Notes: generated from the sequence alone by a model not told the origin. A DNA stretch of 64,000 nt from Orientallactaga sibirica (GCA_036365145.1 JAEOAD010000029.1:21933001-21997000); one strand, 5' to 3'; shown: positions 35,060-46,034, counted from the first letter of the stretch. Program-made: numbers and translations.

Positions 35060-35420
35060 GCCAGCCTGTGTTCAAGGTGCTGGCCATACAGATTGAAGAA
35101 AGCAATAAAGTCTAGGCCTCCTGGAGCTTGTGTCTACTTAGGGGTAACAAACATAAGCACCATGCTGACTGCACAGGAGCAACCATGGGCATGAAGAGTG
35201 GGGGTGGGGCGGGGGTATGGACTTTTCATTGAGAGGAGCTCCCTGAGAAGAAGACCTCCCTGAGGATGCCACACTAAGGTCAGACCCAAAGGAGGGCATG
35301 AGCAGGCCACAGGAGGAACATTATTGTCAGTCATGAGGAAGCCAGGATAAATCTTCTAGTGAGGAACATGTGGGTGGCTTTAGAGTCACAGAGAGACTGG
35401 ACTCTAGTCGAGGGGAATTA
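35060..35420 (+). repeat. Possible ancient mammalian repeat
   Basis: 'caaggtgctggccatacaga', 'ggcctcctggagcttgtgtc', 'gacctccctgaggatgccac', 'ttagccagg' follow the order of an old mammalian repeat. A related middle part appears at 37440-37690 on the same strand. Name not certain. Confidence 0.4.
35187..35215 (+). other. Possible G-quadruplex-forming run
   Basis: G-runs at 35187-35189, 35200-35204, 35206-35209 and 35211-35215, with one 10-base loop. Four runs of at least three G on the + strand. Confidence 0.35.
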
Positions 35421-36200
35421 GCCAGGAAGGATTCCATAGCAAAAGAATGAAATGAATAACAAACATTCATAAATTCAAGGATTCACTCACCTAGGAATGC
35501 TAGGTGTTCATACATGAAAAGTAGGATAATGAACAAAAAGAAAAAGAATCTTCCTCCTTTCTTTGCAGTTCTGATTTAACCTCTCCATCTGTGAAAATCC
35601 TTTTTATATTCACTGCTGGCCTGTTCTGTCCAGTCCAGTCCCTGTTACACTAATGCTAGCTGTGCAGATGCTTTTGAGAACTGTAGCTAAAGAGCTAAGA
35701 GACGCTTTCCACTGTGGATGAATCAGAGAGATGAGTCATGCTTTAAATTACAGGGGTGGACACCAGTTTTCTTAGTAACTGTGTTTTTGAAAATTAACTT
35801 TAATCTTTTTTATTTGAGTATAATCATGGAGCTGTAATTGAAGGGAGAGAACTTATTTGTCATTTAACCTAACCCAAGTTTGTATTTGAGGAAATTGAGG
35901 CACAATGAATATATCAAATTCTATTACAAAATGCATCTGTTTACTGTTCCAAATGCTATTACTATGGGCACTCTTGTGATATAAGTAAACCTTCTCAGGT
36001 TGCATGCTCAAAAATTACTAGTTCAGGAATATGTATGGACTCTATACTATGTGTAACATTGTTATAGAGTGGCATGTTTTTACATGGCAAATTTTATCCA
36101 TACTCAGTTGAAATATACACTGCCCTTGTGAGCTCAGGTGGGGTAAGGGAGCCAGGAGCAGTAAGTGCAGACAGCAAACAGTAAATAAAAAGTGCATGAT
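35421..36200. other. Mostly single-copy DNA
   Basis: A possible antisense MIR scrap lies at about 35850-35905 ('gaggaaattgaggcacaatg'). Nothing else is recognised. Confidence 0.4.
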
Positions 36201-36204
36201 GTGG

Positions 36205-36290
36205 CTTCTTGTAGCTCAGTGTTTGACTACTTACCCAACATGTGTGAAGCCCTAGAATCTATCCTAGCACTGCATAAAACTTATATCCAA
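36205..36290 (+). repeat. ID-like SINE fragment
   Basis: 'cttgtagctcagtgtttgac', 'atgtgtgaagccctagaatc', 'tatcctagcactgcataaaa' match the ID element order. Confidence 0.5.
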
Positions 36291-36304
36291 CCACAGTGGT
36301 ACTC

Positions 36305-36850
36305 GAGCATCTATGTTTACTGTCACTCGATTCACAGTAACAAGGAAATGGAATCACTCTAGACATCCAGAATAGATGATAAAATGAGGTACATAAATGC
36401 ATTGTGATTTTATTTATCCTTAGAGAAAATAAATAAATTTTCAGGAAAATTAATGGCACTGGATAATATTAAAATAGTAAGGTAACCAAGGCTCAGAAAG
36501 ATAAATAAATATTATATGGTGTTCATATGTAGATCTTAGGTTCCTATTTTTACATATATATATTTCTGTGGGAGTGAGTGTGGGTAGATGCCTTGAAGCT
36601 GAAAAGGAGACATGAGAAGGGGAAGTGAGGCTTGAAGGAAGGAGATTGGTAGGATGGCAGAACACATGGGACATGACCATGAAAAAGGGAACACTTGGGG
36701 CAAATCAGCACTATGGGGGAGGGAGTGGGCAGAGAGATGGGGAGAGAACCATGAACGGAGAACCAATCACAGAATGTATGAAAATAACGTAAGGAAACCT
36801 GTTAGCATATACATAAATTTAAAATGAAAAAATTAAATATAAATTAATTT
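36305..36850 (+). mobile_element. LINE-1 3' end relic (end of ORF2 plus 3' UTR)
   Basis: 'cacagtaacaaggaaatgga', 'gaggtacataaatgcattg', 'aattttcaggaaaattaatg', 'aggtaaccaaggctcagaaa' and 'tatggtgttcatatgtagat' follow L1 ORF2 end sequence. A purine-rich 3' UTR (36595-36760) and A-rich tail follow. Many stops. Confidence 0.8.
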
Positions 36851-36904
36851 CTGACAGAGATAAGCAATGTAAAGGCAACAAAAGCACAGGGATAATGTGT
36901 TAGA

Positions 36905-37078
36905 AAGTGCTGGACCCAGTTGTGGTAGCACACACTGGTAGACAACTGCTAAGGAGTTTGGTATAGATTCAGGAGCTTGAGGCTAGCCTGGGCTAGAATA
37001 AGACCCTGCCTCTGTCTATCTTTCTTTCTGTCTTTCTCAAATAAATAAAATAAATAAACAAAAATTTAAAATATCTTT
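36905..37078 (+). repeat. B1-like SINE with a CT plus (AAATA)n tail
   Basis: B1-type left part ('ttgtggtagcacacactggt', 'gaggctagcctgggctagaa', 'taagaccctgcctctg') continues into 'tctatctttctttctgtctttctc' and AAATAAATAAA. That ending is typical of the tRNA-derived form I SINE, not of B1. Confidence 0.6.
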
Positions 37079-37085
37079 AAAAATC

Positions 37086-37290
37086 CTGGGCAGAAGAGAT
37101 GGCTCAACAGTTGAAAGTGCTTATTTGAAAATCTTGATGGCCCAGGGTTCAATTCCCCAGTTCCTATGTAAAGTCAGATGCACAAAGAAAGGCATGCATC
37201 TGGGATTCCTTGCAGTGGAAAGAAGCCCTGGCATGCCCATTCTCTCTTTCTCTTAAATAATAAATAAATATTTAAAAAATAAAAGATAAA
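37086..37290 (+). mobile_element. tRNA-derived SINE, form I
   Basis: 'cagaagagatggctcaacag', B-box-like 'ggttcaattcc', 'gcatgcatctgggattcctt', CT tract, AATAAATA end; follows directly on the B1-like element. Confidence 0.88.
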
Positions 37291-37439
37291 AAGGGGGGGT
37301 AAGAGGAAGATGAATTAGGTCTGTGCTCTGAAGAGGTGATTAATAAGCTGAGATCAAAGGTAGGTTGGGGTGAAGATAGAAGGTACAGCCCATCAGGGGG
37401 GCTCAGATTGGTGTTTCATAGAACAGATAGAAAAATCTC

Positions 37440-37690
37440 GTGTCTGGGCCATAATGAATGTTGTAGAGTTTGAAAGGCAGTGGAGACTATATGGGGCCAG
37501 CAAGTCTAGGGCTTGTCAAGACCTAGAGTCCATCCATTTTCACTCTTTGCAGTCATAAATTCTGGAAATATTTCAGCAGGGAAGTGGTAACATCAGCTCA
37601 TTTGACTTCTGTGTGGAAGATGAACTGTTCTGAGCCAGGAGAGGAAGTGAGGAAACCAAATAGAAGGATAGTTTACCAGTTCCACTAAGA
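37440..37690 (+). repeat. Possible ancient mammalian repeat, middle part
   Basis: 'agggcttgtcaagacctaga', 'tttcagcagggaagtggtaa', 'tgtgtggaagatgaactgt' fit the same old repeat suspected at 35060-35420. Confidence 0.4.
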
Positions 37691-37726
37691 GAGGGTAGGA
37701 TCTGTTAGTATTAGGAGTGGAGAAGT

Positions 37727-37981
37727 GGGCTGGAGAGATTGCTCAGCAGTTAAGGCACCTGCCTGCTAAGCCTAAAAACACCAGTTCCAATCTCCAGGTT
37801 CCATGTTTAGCCAGATTCAAAGTGACACAAGGGCGCAATGCCACACATGCCCACAAGGGGGCAAACACAACTGGAGTTCATTCACAGCGGCTGAGAGGCT
37901 GCTGGCGGGCCCATTCTGTCTCTAAGCCTCTCCCTCTCTCTTTTTCTCTCTCTCTGTCTCTCTCGAAAAAAAAAGTAATGA
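37727..37981 (+). mobile_element. tRNA-derived SINE, form II
   Basis: 'gggctggagagattgctcag', 'ccaatctccaggttccatgt', 'aagggcgcaatgccacacat', 'ggctgagaggctgctggcgg', CT tract, poly-A. Target duplication 'agtggagaagt' (37716-37726) / 'agtggagatgt' (37982-37992), one mismatch. A 102-codon frame across it is a repeat translation. Confidence 0.93.
37848..37866 (+). promoter_or_regulatory. CTCF-like motif inside SINE form II
   Basis: TGCCCACAAGGGGGCAAAC. It matches CCACNAGGGGGC of the CTCF core but lacks the following GC. Confidence 0.35.
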
Positions 37982-37992
37982 AGTGGAGATGT

Positions 37993-38689
37993 GAGAACAG
38001 GTCAGATTCTCACCTATTATTGTAAGTACTATTGGATATATAAAATAATAGAAATAAAAAGAAAGAAATATAGATTAAAAAGGTGTCTCTTGAAAGAGGA
38101 AATAACACTTAAAGAGTGACATGTAACCTTCTGAGACACACAGTTCTATGCATCCCAAAGCATTGATACTCCCAAAGTAATTACTATAAGGGGCCTGGCA
38201 TAGAATTGTTGTTACTAGCTAAAGCTTACCCATGCTTCCTCTGCTTTCTTTCTCACTGTAATAGTCTAAGCTGCTTTCTTTTTTTTCTCACTACATATGC
38301 CTTGTTGTAAGGGTTTAATAACCTGGATAACCAAGGAAACTAAAGCTCCTACAGCATTCTGATTCCTTGTGGACTTCTTTTTCTTTTTGAGATCATCAAT
38401 GGGGGGAGTCATGACTATACATATTTCTAACCCAGAGAAATAACTATACATTTCCCAAAGTTTCATACTATCATTTGTGAATATGTTTAAATGCTTTCTG
38501 ATTCATTTCTAGAAACAGTGCTGAAAAATGTTCCCCCCACCTCCACCCTCACACATACTAAAAGACGAACTTTGGCAAGGGAGAAAAAAGGTTGTCGATG
38601 GAATGAGGGTTGCTAATCAGCTGACCTTCAAGTAAATAAATTATCCTGGGTTATTTTGGTGATTATGTTATCATCACAGTCTTTTAAAT
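37993..38689. other. Nothing recognised
   Basis: Single-copy, with short A- and T-runs only. Confidence 0.5.
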
Positions 38690-38898
38690 GTGGAAGAGAG
38701 AGGCTGTGAAACAGACATGTCAAAGCTATCTTTGAAATTGGAAGAATGGAATCAGGGCTCAGGGATGCAGGTGTCCTTACCAACTGCAGAAGAAAAGATT
38801 CTGTCTGAAACTGCCAGGAGAAAAGCAATCTGTCAGTATCTTGATGGTAGCCTAGGGAGCTCCGCTTTGGAATTCTGCCCTGTAGGATTATAACATGA
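38690..38898 (+). mobile_element. MLT1-type MaLR LTR fragment
   Basis: 'gtggaagagagaggctgtga', 'gaaattggaagaatggaatc', 'actgccaggagaaaagcaat', 'tatcttgatggtagcct', 'gaattctgccctgtaggat' follow the order of an MLT1 LTR. It explains the 66-67 codon frames on both strands here. Confidence 0.6.
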
Positions 38899-38961
38899 TA
38901 GATTTTTTTTTTTAAATGTTAATTTTTTTAATTTATTTGAAAGAGAGATAGAGAGATAAAG

Positions 38962-39242
38962 GTCTGGAGAGATGGCTCAGCGGTTAAGGTGCCTGCCTGC
39001 TAAGCCTAAGAACCCAGTTCCAATCTCCAGGTCCCACGTTTAGCCAGATGCAAAGTGATGCAAGGGTGCAATGCAGCACTTGCCCACAAGGGGGCGCACA
39101 CATCTGGATTTCATTCACAGCAACTGAGAGACTGCTGGCGCACCCATTCTCTATCTGTCTCCCTCTCCTTGTCTTTCTGTCTGACTCTCTCTGTGTCTCA
39201 AAAAAAAAAAAAATAATAATAATTAAAAAAATTAAAAAAAAA
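38962..39242 (+). mobile_element. tRNA-derived SINE, form II, nested insertion
   Basis: 'gtctggagagatggctcagc', 'ccaatctccaggtcccacgt', 'cttgcccacaagggggcgca', CT tract, poly-A. Exact 10 bp duplication 'agagataaag' at 38952-38961 and 39243-39252. The 149- and 111-codon frames over 38984-39497 come from these SINEs. Confidence 0.97.
39081..39099 (+). promoter_or_regulatory. Best CTCF-like motif of the window, in SINE form II
   Basis: TGCCCACAAGGGGGCGCAC. It agrees with the CTCF core CCACNAGGGGGCGC at every core base. Mouse B2 SINEs are known to carry CTCF sites; occupancy here is an inference. Confidence 0.5.
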
Positions 39243-39559
39243 AGAGATAAAGACAATGGGCATGCCAGGGCCTCTTGCAGCTGCAAACAAACTCCAGATG
39301 CAAGTGCTAGTGTGTGCATCTGGCTTTATATGGATCCTGGGGTATCGAACTTGGGTCTTTTAGCTTTCCAGACAAACATCTTAACTGCTAAGCCATTTCT
39401 TCTGCCATACATTTGTGTTTTAGGCAACTCAAATTTTACTTATTTATTGAAAAAGCAAGAGAAACTAATATACCTGAATTCTGTTTATGTTTTCTGACAA
39501 AGTCCTCTGTGAGCTGACAACATGTAAATATTGTTAGTGGGAAGAGCACATCTAGTCTC

Positions 39560-39907
39560 CTCAACATATTTTCTAATTTGCATGTATAGGTGTATGTGGT
39601 ATGACCCTCCATGTATATGCATGTTCATATGTGTACAGGAATCTGTACATGTGTGAACAACAATGTGGAATCCAAAGGACAACTTTAGGGGCCATTCTGC
39701 TTTTTGAAACAAAACCTCTCATTGGTTAGGAGCTTACCAATTAGGCTAGATTGGCTAGCCAGAAGGCTCCTTAGAACCCCGTGTCCCCACCTTTCCAGTG
39801 CTGAGATTACAATCATACATCAGCACTCCCTACATTTACATTGGGTACAGGAGATTGAACTCAGGTTTTCAATACTACTGACTGAGGTATTTCCTTCAAC
39901 CCCAGCT
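39560..39907 (-). repeat. B4-type SINE
   Basis: 'tgtatatgcatgttcatatg' tail, 'ttaccaattaggctagattg', 'ccagtgctgagattacaatc', 'aggagattgaactcaggttt', 'caaccccagc'. Confidence 0.75.
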
Positions 39908-39939
39908 TGTGTTTATGAGGTCTTTTAGAGCAGAGCTTA

Positions 39940-40110
39940 TAACTACTGTGCATTTGAACATTTCCTAAGTGTTTTGCCTTCCTCTCACTACCTGTATTTT
40001 TCACAATGGAAAAATGAGTCCTGATAAGACTCTTGGCCCAAGGCACTGAGAGATACCAACTTCCAAAAGTACAGCTTTTTTCCTGCATTGTGGTCTGAAT
40101 TTCCAGCACC
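39940..40110 (-). repeat. Possible MIR/L2 scrap
   Basis: 'cacaatggaaaaatgagtcc' and 'cttggcccaaggcactgaga' resemble antisense MIR. Weak. Confidence 0.3.
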
Positions 40111-40589
40111 TTATAGGTGAAGGGGACAGTGGGAAGGAAAGCTTGAACTACAGTGTTTGCATAAGTTCAGTAGCCTCAATTATAAATTCACATCTCTAGA
40201 GACCGGGCATTGACTCCTATCTCAGGGGTCTCCCAGCTCCATAACAGACAGAGAACCTTAGGGCATTCCTTCAGGTTTAAGAAAAGTTAATTAACATTCA
40301 GTACCAAAGGTCTGGTTTAGGTGCACATTTCCTGATGAAGGACTTATTGAGTAGCAAAAGTTAATGAGACACTGAAAGTTAGGAAGAAAGCACAGAGGAC
40401 AGCCTGGCATCCTTTATCCAATTCACTAAGACAAGTTGAAGTTCTACTGCGTGTTTTATCTTGGCCAAATCTCCATTTTGTGAAGAAAGTGATGGTATTG
40501 TAAATACATAGTTGTCTTAGCATCTCTGCTCAATTTGCATAATATTGTGATCTATGTACCATGATGAAAGTAAGAGCTGGAGGGTGGGA

Positions 40590-41075
40590 AGGAATGTTGT
40601 GGATCACTAGCTTCTGCAGATGACATGGTTTAACCCATGATCTCATAGCAACTGTGATTACCTCCAACAAGATCTGCATACATAATATCTGGCCTGTCAG
40701 CATTTTGTTGTGGATGAGGGAAGGGCTCAGATGGCACCACCCATCCCTGAGGAGCTACTGACTATTAGTGACTGCTGGAGAGGGAGTCATTTTCTTCAGT
40801 GGTGTAACCACTGGTGAGTTGCTCATGCTGTGGAAAATAGACACCTCACTCATGCCATGCAAACAACCCTAATTAATCTCAGTGAGTTACCAAAAGAAAA
40901 AAATGAGAGATTGAAGTAGAAAGGGGGGTAGCTGATTGGGAAAAAAAGGGTTCAATTGGAGCTGAAGGAGGACAAGAGGAAATGATGGAGGGTGACTGTG
41001 ACCAGAATACATTATATACAGGTATAAAATTATCAAAATAGATTAATTTATAAAACAATAAAACCACAGCAAGTG
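40590..41075 (+). mobile_element. LINE-1 3' UTR, rodent type
   Basis: 'ctgctggagagggagtcatt', 'ttcttcagtggtgtaaccac', 'accctaattaatctcagtga', a purine-rich stretch, 'acattatatacaggtataaa' and an A-rich end. The same 3' UTR type recurs at 62540-63110. Confidence 0.75.
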
Positions 41076-41654
41076 CTGATATCAGAGTACCGTGAACCAA
41101 GAGGAACTTCAGTAATGCAGATTTAGCTAAGCTTGAAGGTCTGGGACACAGACTCACTTCAGCAACGTACTGAAGACACCAGTGAAAGGAGACAATGAGA
41201 CAGATAATGCTATGATGTAAGTGACCGCATCAGTGCTGGGTCTGGGCAATGGGAAGAGCATAAAGAAGGAAGTGATTTGGCCATGTCCCCAGGAGTTGTA
41301 AGAAATACCCAAGGATTCGGGAAACAAGTCCAGAAAACTTCAGCTAGGACAATATGTTCTTTTACAGAAAGGGAGTATAAATTGAACAGAGAAAGGCTTT
41401 TAAGTGGACATGAAGTGACAGAAGGAAAGCTTGGCTAAACTGCAAGGCAATCTGACTGCTTCATTTAATAATCCACATGTAGTTTTTGTCTAAAAATATG
41501 TGCTTGTTATGAGAATTATCATAAAAAATTATATGTCAAAAAAAAAAAAAAAAGAAAATTCCAGATGCATAGAATGTCCCAGCATCAGTTCCTCTTCCAC
41601 CAGGTTCCTCTAGTTAGGGCTAATAAAATTTGTGGGCTGTATAGTCACCCAACA
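41076..41654. other. Nothing recognised apart from a short poly-A
   Basis: Single-copy with 16 A at 41539-41554. Confidence 0.5.
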
Positions 41655-41657
41655 TAA

Positions 41658-41853
41658 TCTTTTTAGTATTATTCTTATGATTTATTTGGAGAGAGAGAGA
41701 ATGGATACACTAGGGCCTCCTGGTGCTGAAAATGAAACCCAAATGCATGTGCCACTTTGTGCACTGAATTTATGTGAATACCAGGGAATCAAATCCAGGC
41801 CATCAGGATTAGCAAGCAAGTCCCTTTAACTGCTGAGCCATCTTTCCAGCCCC
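41658..41853 (-). mobile_element. tRNA-derived SINE, form I
   Basis: 'tgatttatttggagagagag' tail, 'cccaaatgcatgtgccactt', 'aactgctgagccatctttcc' head. An imperfect flanking pair 'acataatcttt'/'acacaatcttt' may be its target duplication. Confidence 0.88.
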
Positions 41854-42260
41854 ACCCTACACAATCTTTAGCCAGCAAAGGAAGACTCAAGTTCAATGGC
41901 TATGACAATGGAAAAATGGTATTACTGACAGTTTTACCACTTGAGTAATATGTTCATTCACAGCAATGTCTTCTAGGTACCTAGTGCTTTTGCCACCTTG
42001 GGAATCTCAGGAACCTTGCCCTTTTTTTTGTTGTTCATTATTCTTGTTGTTCAAAGCCAGGAAAGCAAGGCTAGAGGCAGAGAGTTTTTGACATAAGCCT
42101 TTACCAGAGATAGTTTTGTTGCTTCTTTTAATTTAAATATTAAACAAATAAAAAGAAACCTATTGATAAATATAGAGGTTTTTTTTTTATTATTTCATAG
42201 GACTGAAATTTTTCAGAATCATAGTAAGGTGGATAAGTGAATGTTGGGAGACAGGTAATA
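41854..42260. other. Nothing recognised
   Basis: Single-copy sequence. Confidence 0.5.
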
Positions 42261-42264
42261 GATG

Positions 42265-42600
42265 TAACATTAAAACTAGAAGGGAATATAAATGGTCAAT
42301 AGATATGGAAAATGTCTTTGACTTTAATAATAGGGCAATAATAAACTAAAATAAAAATAGCAAATTAAAAAAATGAAATCAGAGCATAATATCCAGTGTT
42401 GGAGATAGAAAGCACAATTCATGATGGTAAAGTTACTATAGCTTCCTGGCAGGCAGTAGACAATAATTTTACAATTTTTACCTGTGCATATCTTTTGACC
42501 CAATAATACTATTTCACAATATCTGTCCCACAGAAATGCAGATGTGCATACTGATGCTGCTTACAAATATTGATTATATCTCATTTCCATGAGAAAGATA
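42265..42600 (+). mobile_element. Ancient L1M-type 3' relic
   Basis: 'aaatggtcaatagatatgga', 'aaactaaaataaaaatagc', 'atcttttgacccaataatac', 'atctgtcccacagaaatgca' correspond to the C-terminal end of L1 ORF2 and onwards in old mammalian L1s. Confidence 0.7.
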
Positions 42601-43354
42601 TATCTGATACACAGGTCTACAAACAACAGCCAAAGATGAAAGCATTAAAAAGTAGATGATATTTTAACTTTTTGGACCTTGTAGAGGAGAATAAACATGA
42701 CAGATAAAGAAAGAGGGCCGATTTTTACTTGTTATTTTATAGACTTCTATACTGCATTAATATTTTATATTCAAAAATGAATATACACATTACTATAACT
42801 CAACATAAACAGCCATGAACATACTTTTACAATCTGATAAGAAAAATTGTTAGAATAATTCTGACTGATATGGTTATGCCTCTTTGTAGATGGTATCTAA
42901 GGACATAATATATTAGAAGGACCTAAATAAATTAGCAAAATATAGCAGTTATTGCACATGTAATTGTGCTAGTCAAACATAAAAACAGTTAACAATTGTT
43001 CTAAATGTAGACAATGAACCTTGGAACTTTCTGTTTTGAAGGTTAATGTGTAAGAATCATTTTCCTTCTCCTAAAAATCCCACTAATGTCAAAGACAGAC
43101 AGGGAGATATTTTAACCTTTTATTACTGGCACAACATCATAGATCAAGTGTGTGAGTTTTTCAAGCATGTAAGAGGGGCCAAACCAGACTTGGATCCAAA
43201 GCTGCCTAGAAAAGCCAAAAGAGTGTGAGAAAGATTATGGGATGTTCCCAGGGTGGCAGGCCTCAGAGAGACTAGTAGAAATGTAGGCCCCACAGGAAGT
43301 CTCCCCCCAACCTGCCAACCTCTGGCCTTGTTGGCTATAGTATCACTTATGGTT
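42601..43354. other. Nothing recognised
   Basis: AT-rich single-copy sequence; a 60-codon plus frame at 43046-43228 is unsupported. Confidence 0.5.
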
Positions 43355-43697
43355 ACTCCTTATTCATTAGATCTGACATTTCCCACAGTCCATGGGCTAG
43401 AGGCCTGGTCATCAGCCTGAGGTGTTACTGGGAGGGGGTAAGACCTTTAGGCAGTGGGGGTCTAATGGAAGGAAGCTAGGTCACTAGGGGTATCCATTGA
43501 AGAGTGGTTAGGACCTCCTCCCCCACTGCTTTTTGGCCACATGAGATGAGCATGCCCCAGCATGTGCTCAATGCCATAATGTTCTGCCTTTGCTACTTCT
43601 TCAGAGAAACAGGCTAAGTGACCATGAACTTAAACTTTGAACCTCAATGAATAATTTCTATTTTTAAGTTGTTTATTTGAGGAGTTTTGTCACACCT
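43355..43697 (+). mobile_element. MaLR-type LTR (MST-like)
   Basis: 'gtgttactgggagggggtaa', 'tctaatggaaggaagctagg', 'ggccacatgagatgagcatg', 'ccataatgttctgcctttgc', 'aagtgaccatgaacttaaac', 'gttttgtcacacc'. A good ordered match to a MaLR LTR, with a diverged 5' end. Confidence 0.7.
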
Positions 43698-43913
43698 TAT
43701 TATTGGTAAAATGATACATAAAATATGACTAAGCAGAAAGCAACCATCTGCATCAAGAATCATGCTTTTTGCTGAACAAAGATTACCAGATATGTACAAA
43801 GGAATGTATAATATAATTAATTGTATACAGGTAAATAATTATATGAGCAAACATCTGTATAGATAATGGGATAAAAAGTGCAATAATTATTTTGATCTTA
43901 AAATAATTCGCAA

Positions 43914-44068
43914 GCTGGGCATGATGGTACATGCTTTTAATCCCAGCACTTGGGAGGCAGCATAAAAGGATCATCCTGAGGTCAAGACCAGCCTAAGTCT
44001 ACAGAGTGAATTACAGGTCAGCCTGTGCTAGAGCAAGACCCTACCTCAAAAAAAAAAAACACACAAAA
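43914..44068 (+). repeat. B1-type SINE, cluster copy 1
   Basis: 'agctgggcatgatggtacat', 'acttgggaggcagcataaaa', 'gagtgaattacaggtcagcc', poly-A. Confidence 0.9.
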
Positions 44069-44069
44069 A

Positions 44070-44252
44070 GTACCTGGGCATAGTGGTACATGCCTTTAAT
44101 CCCAGCACTCAGAGGTAGGAGGATCACCAAGAGTTCAAGGCCACCCAGAGAATACAGAATGAATTCCAGGTCAGCCTGGGTTAGAGTGAGACCCTACCTC
44201 AAAAAAAAAAAAAACAAAAACCAAAAAAAAAAAAAAAAAAAAAAAAAAACTC
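44070..44252 (+). repeat. B1-type SINE, cluster copy 2
   Basis: 'acctgggcatagtggtacat', 'gaggatcaccaagagttcaa', 'gaattccaggtcagcctggg', then a long A-rich tail (44202-44250). Confidence 0.93.
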
Positions 44253-44284
44253 AATATAAGAGTACATAGATACTTTTATTATGA

Positions 44285-44388
44285 TAAAAAAAAAACTCTT
44301 TAATCCCAGCATAGGCAGAGGTAGGAGGATCGCCGAGAGTTCGAGGCCACCCTGAGACCACATAGTTAATTCCATCAGCCTATGAGAT

Positions 44389-44430
<42 letters not shown>
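44285..44430 (+). repeat. B1-type SINE, cluster copy 3, 5'-truncated
   Basis: 'ctttaatcccagcataggca', 'ggatcgccgagagttcgagg', then a deletion near 'aattccatcagcctatgaga' and about 40 A. Confidence 0.88.
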
Positions 44431-44433
<3 letters not shown>

Positions 44434-44601
44434 TAGTTTTAACTTCAAATCCAATACCTAAACAATTGCTATGAAAGAAATTCAGTAAGGTAGCAATATA
44501 CAATATATGAAATTAACATTAAAAATTAATAGTTGCAATAAAATAACTGGTTAGAAGAACTAATGATAGAAATAGAAACATGTTTGTTTACAATAACATT
44601 T

Positions 44602-44762
44602 AGGTTTGGTAGTGCTCACCTGTGGTCACAGCACTCAGGGGGTTAACACAGGACAATTGCCATAACTGTGAGGCCAGCCTGAATTACATAGTAAATTCTA
44701 GTAATCCTGACCACATAGTAAGGCTCTACACCAAACAATCTAATAAACTGTGAAAAAAAAAA
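44602..44762 (+). repeat. B1-like SINE, cluster copy 4, diverged
   Basis: 'tttggtagtgctcacctgtg', 'aggccagcctgaattacata', 'gtaaggctctacacc', A-tail. Confidence 0.65.
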
Positions 44763-44774
44763 AAAGATTTAAAA

Positions 44775-44932
44775 AGCAGGGTTTGGTAGCACAGACTTTT
44801 AATCCCAGCACTCAGCAAGGTTGAGGTAGCAGGATCATTGTAAATTGAAGACCAGCCTGGGACTACATAATGAATTCCAGGTTGACCTGAGCTAGAGCAA
44901 CACACTACCAAGTCAAAAACAACAAAAGATTA
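44775..44932 (+). repeat. B1-type SINE, cluster copy 5
   Basis: 'gcagggtttggtagcacaga', 'cttttaatcccagcactcag', 'gaccagcctgggactacata', 'caacacactaccaagtc'. Confidence 0.85.
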
Positions 44933-45809
44933 AAATAAATGAACAAATACATGTCAAAAATAATAACAAAATGGCTATTCTCCAAAATAAATGTTTTATT
45001 TTATATATCACTCATATGAAGAAACTTCCTACTGCTCCTGAAGACCACAGTGAAAGTCTGTCATTAATGGGAGGAAATATTACAAACTTGGGCAATATAA
45101 TACAAATTTTGTGTAAAGAGAGAAAAGTGCAGACAGGTCCAAATACATGTAGTGATTCAATGTATGAAAAGGAACCATCTCAAATAAATGAGGAACAATA
45201 AAGCAATCAATAAACAGGATAGTAGCCCCAAAACAAATACAAATTACACAAATCAACCACAAACAAGAACAATTTGCAGATAAATCAAAATATACATTGT
45301 AAAAATAAATTAATAAAAGAGTACTAAAAGACAATACAAATAAATTCCCTTATAGCTTTAGAGTAGGAAGGATTTTTAAAATACTGCTGAAATTCATTAA
45401 GCTTTAAAGAGATAATAAATCTCATAGTATAAAAATTCTTTGTGTATGGGGAAAGGGTAGAACAAAGGATAACAGGCCTCCAAAAATGTGAGAGATGATT
45501 GTGAGACTCTATTTTATTCCTTATTCAAAAAGGTTCTGGAAATTGTGAAGAATTACACTTTTGATATTTATGCCTCTTTCCACTTAGCCAGTCGACAAAA
45601 TCCCAAAATCAGATTAGACACGTGCAACCAGGAGGAAATCAACATCTTTGTACCATGCTGAGGGCTGGGGGTGGGGTGCTCTTAAGTTTTCATAAGTCCA
45701 GTGGAAATCTATGTTGAAGCAACTATACAAATTACAAAATTACAAATTCATATATTATGGAGAAAGTCTATTCTCAAAATTCACCCTATGTTATATGTAA
45801 TTATATATA
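44933..45809. other. Unassigned AT-rich DNA
   Basis: Possibly decayed LINE sequence, as 45810 onward is L1M, but not demonstrable. Short G-rich spot at 45663-45678. Confidence 0.4.
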
Positions 45810-45992
45810 AAATTTATTACTGACATATTTTTCCATGATAACAAAAAAATATGGGAAAATCCTGCACCTTCATTAGCGGACTGATTAAATAAAGTATGGC
45901 ACATCCATTAAAATGAGGATCATATAATGAAAAATGGAGTTGCCCTTTCTCTGTCTTTCTATTTTTCTCTCTCCTCCCTCCCTCCTTCCTTC

Positions 45993-46034
<42 letters not shown>

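Larger units (their letters stand above)
38905..39404 (-). mobile_element. tRNA-derived SINE, form I, split by a form II SINE
   Basis: The tail (AATTTATTTGAAAGAGAG) is at 38905-38961 and the rest at 39243-39404 ('gacaatgggcatgccagggc', 'ttaactgctaagccatttct'). The break is filled by a plus-strand form II copy with matching target duplication. Confidence 0.95.

Noticed and set aside
38984..39497. 111- and 149-codon frames on opposite strands
   Set aside because: Both lie across the nested SINE pair; similar frames recur at other SINE copies (58556-59005).
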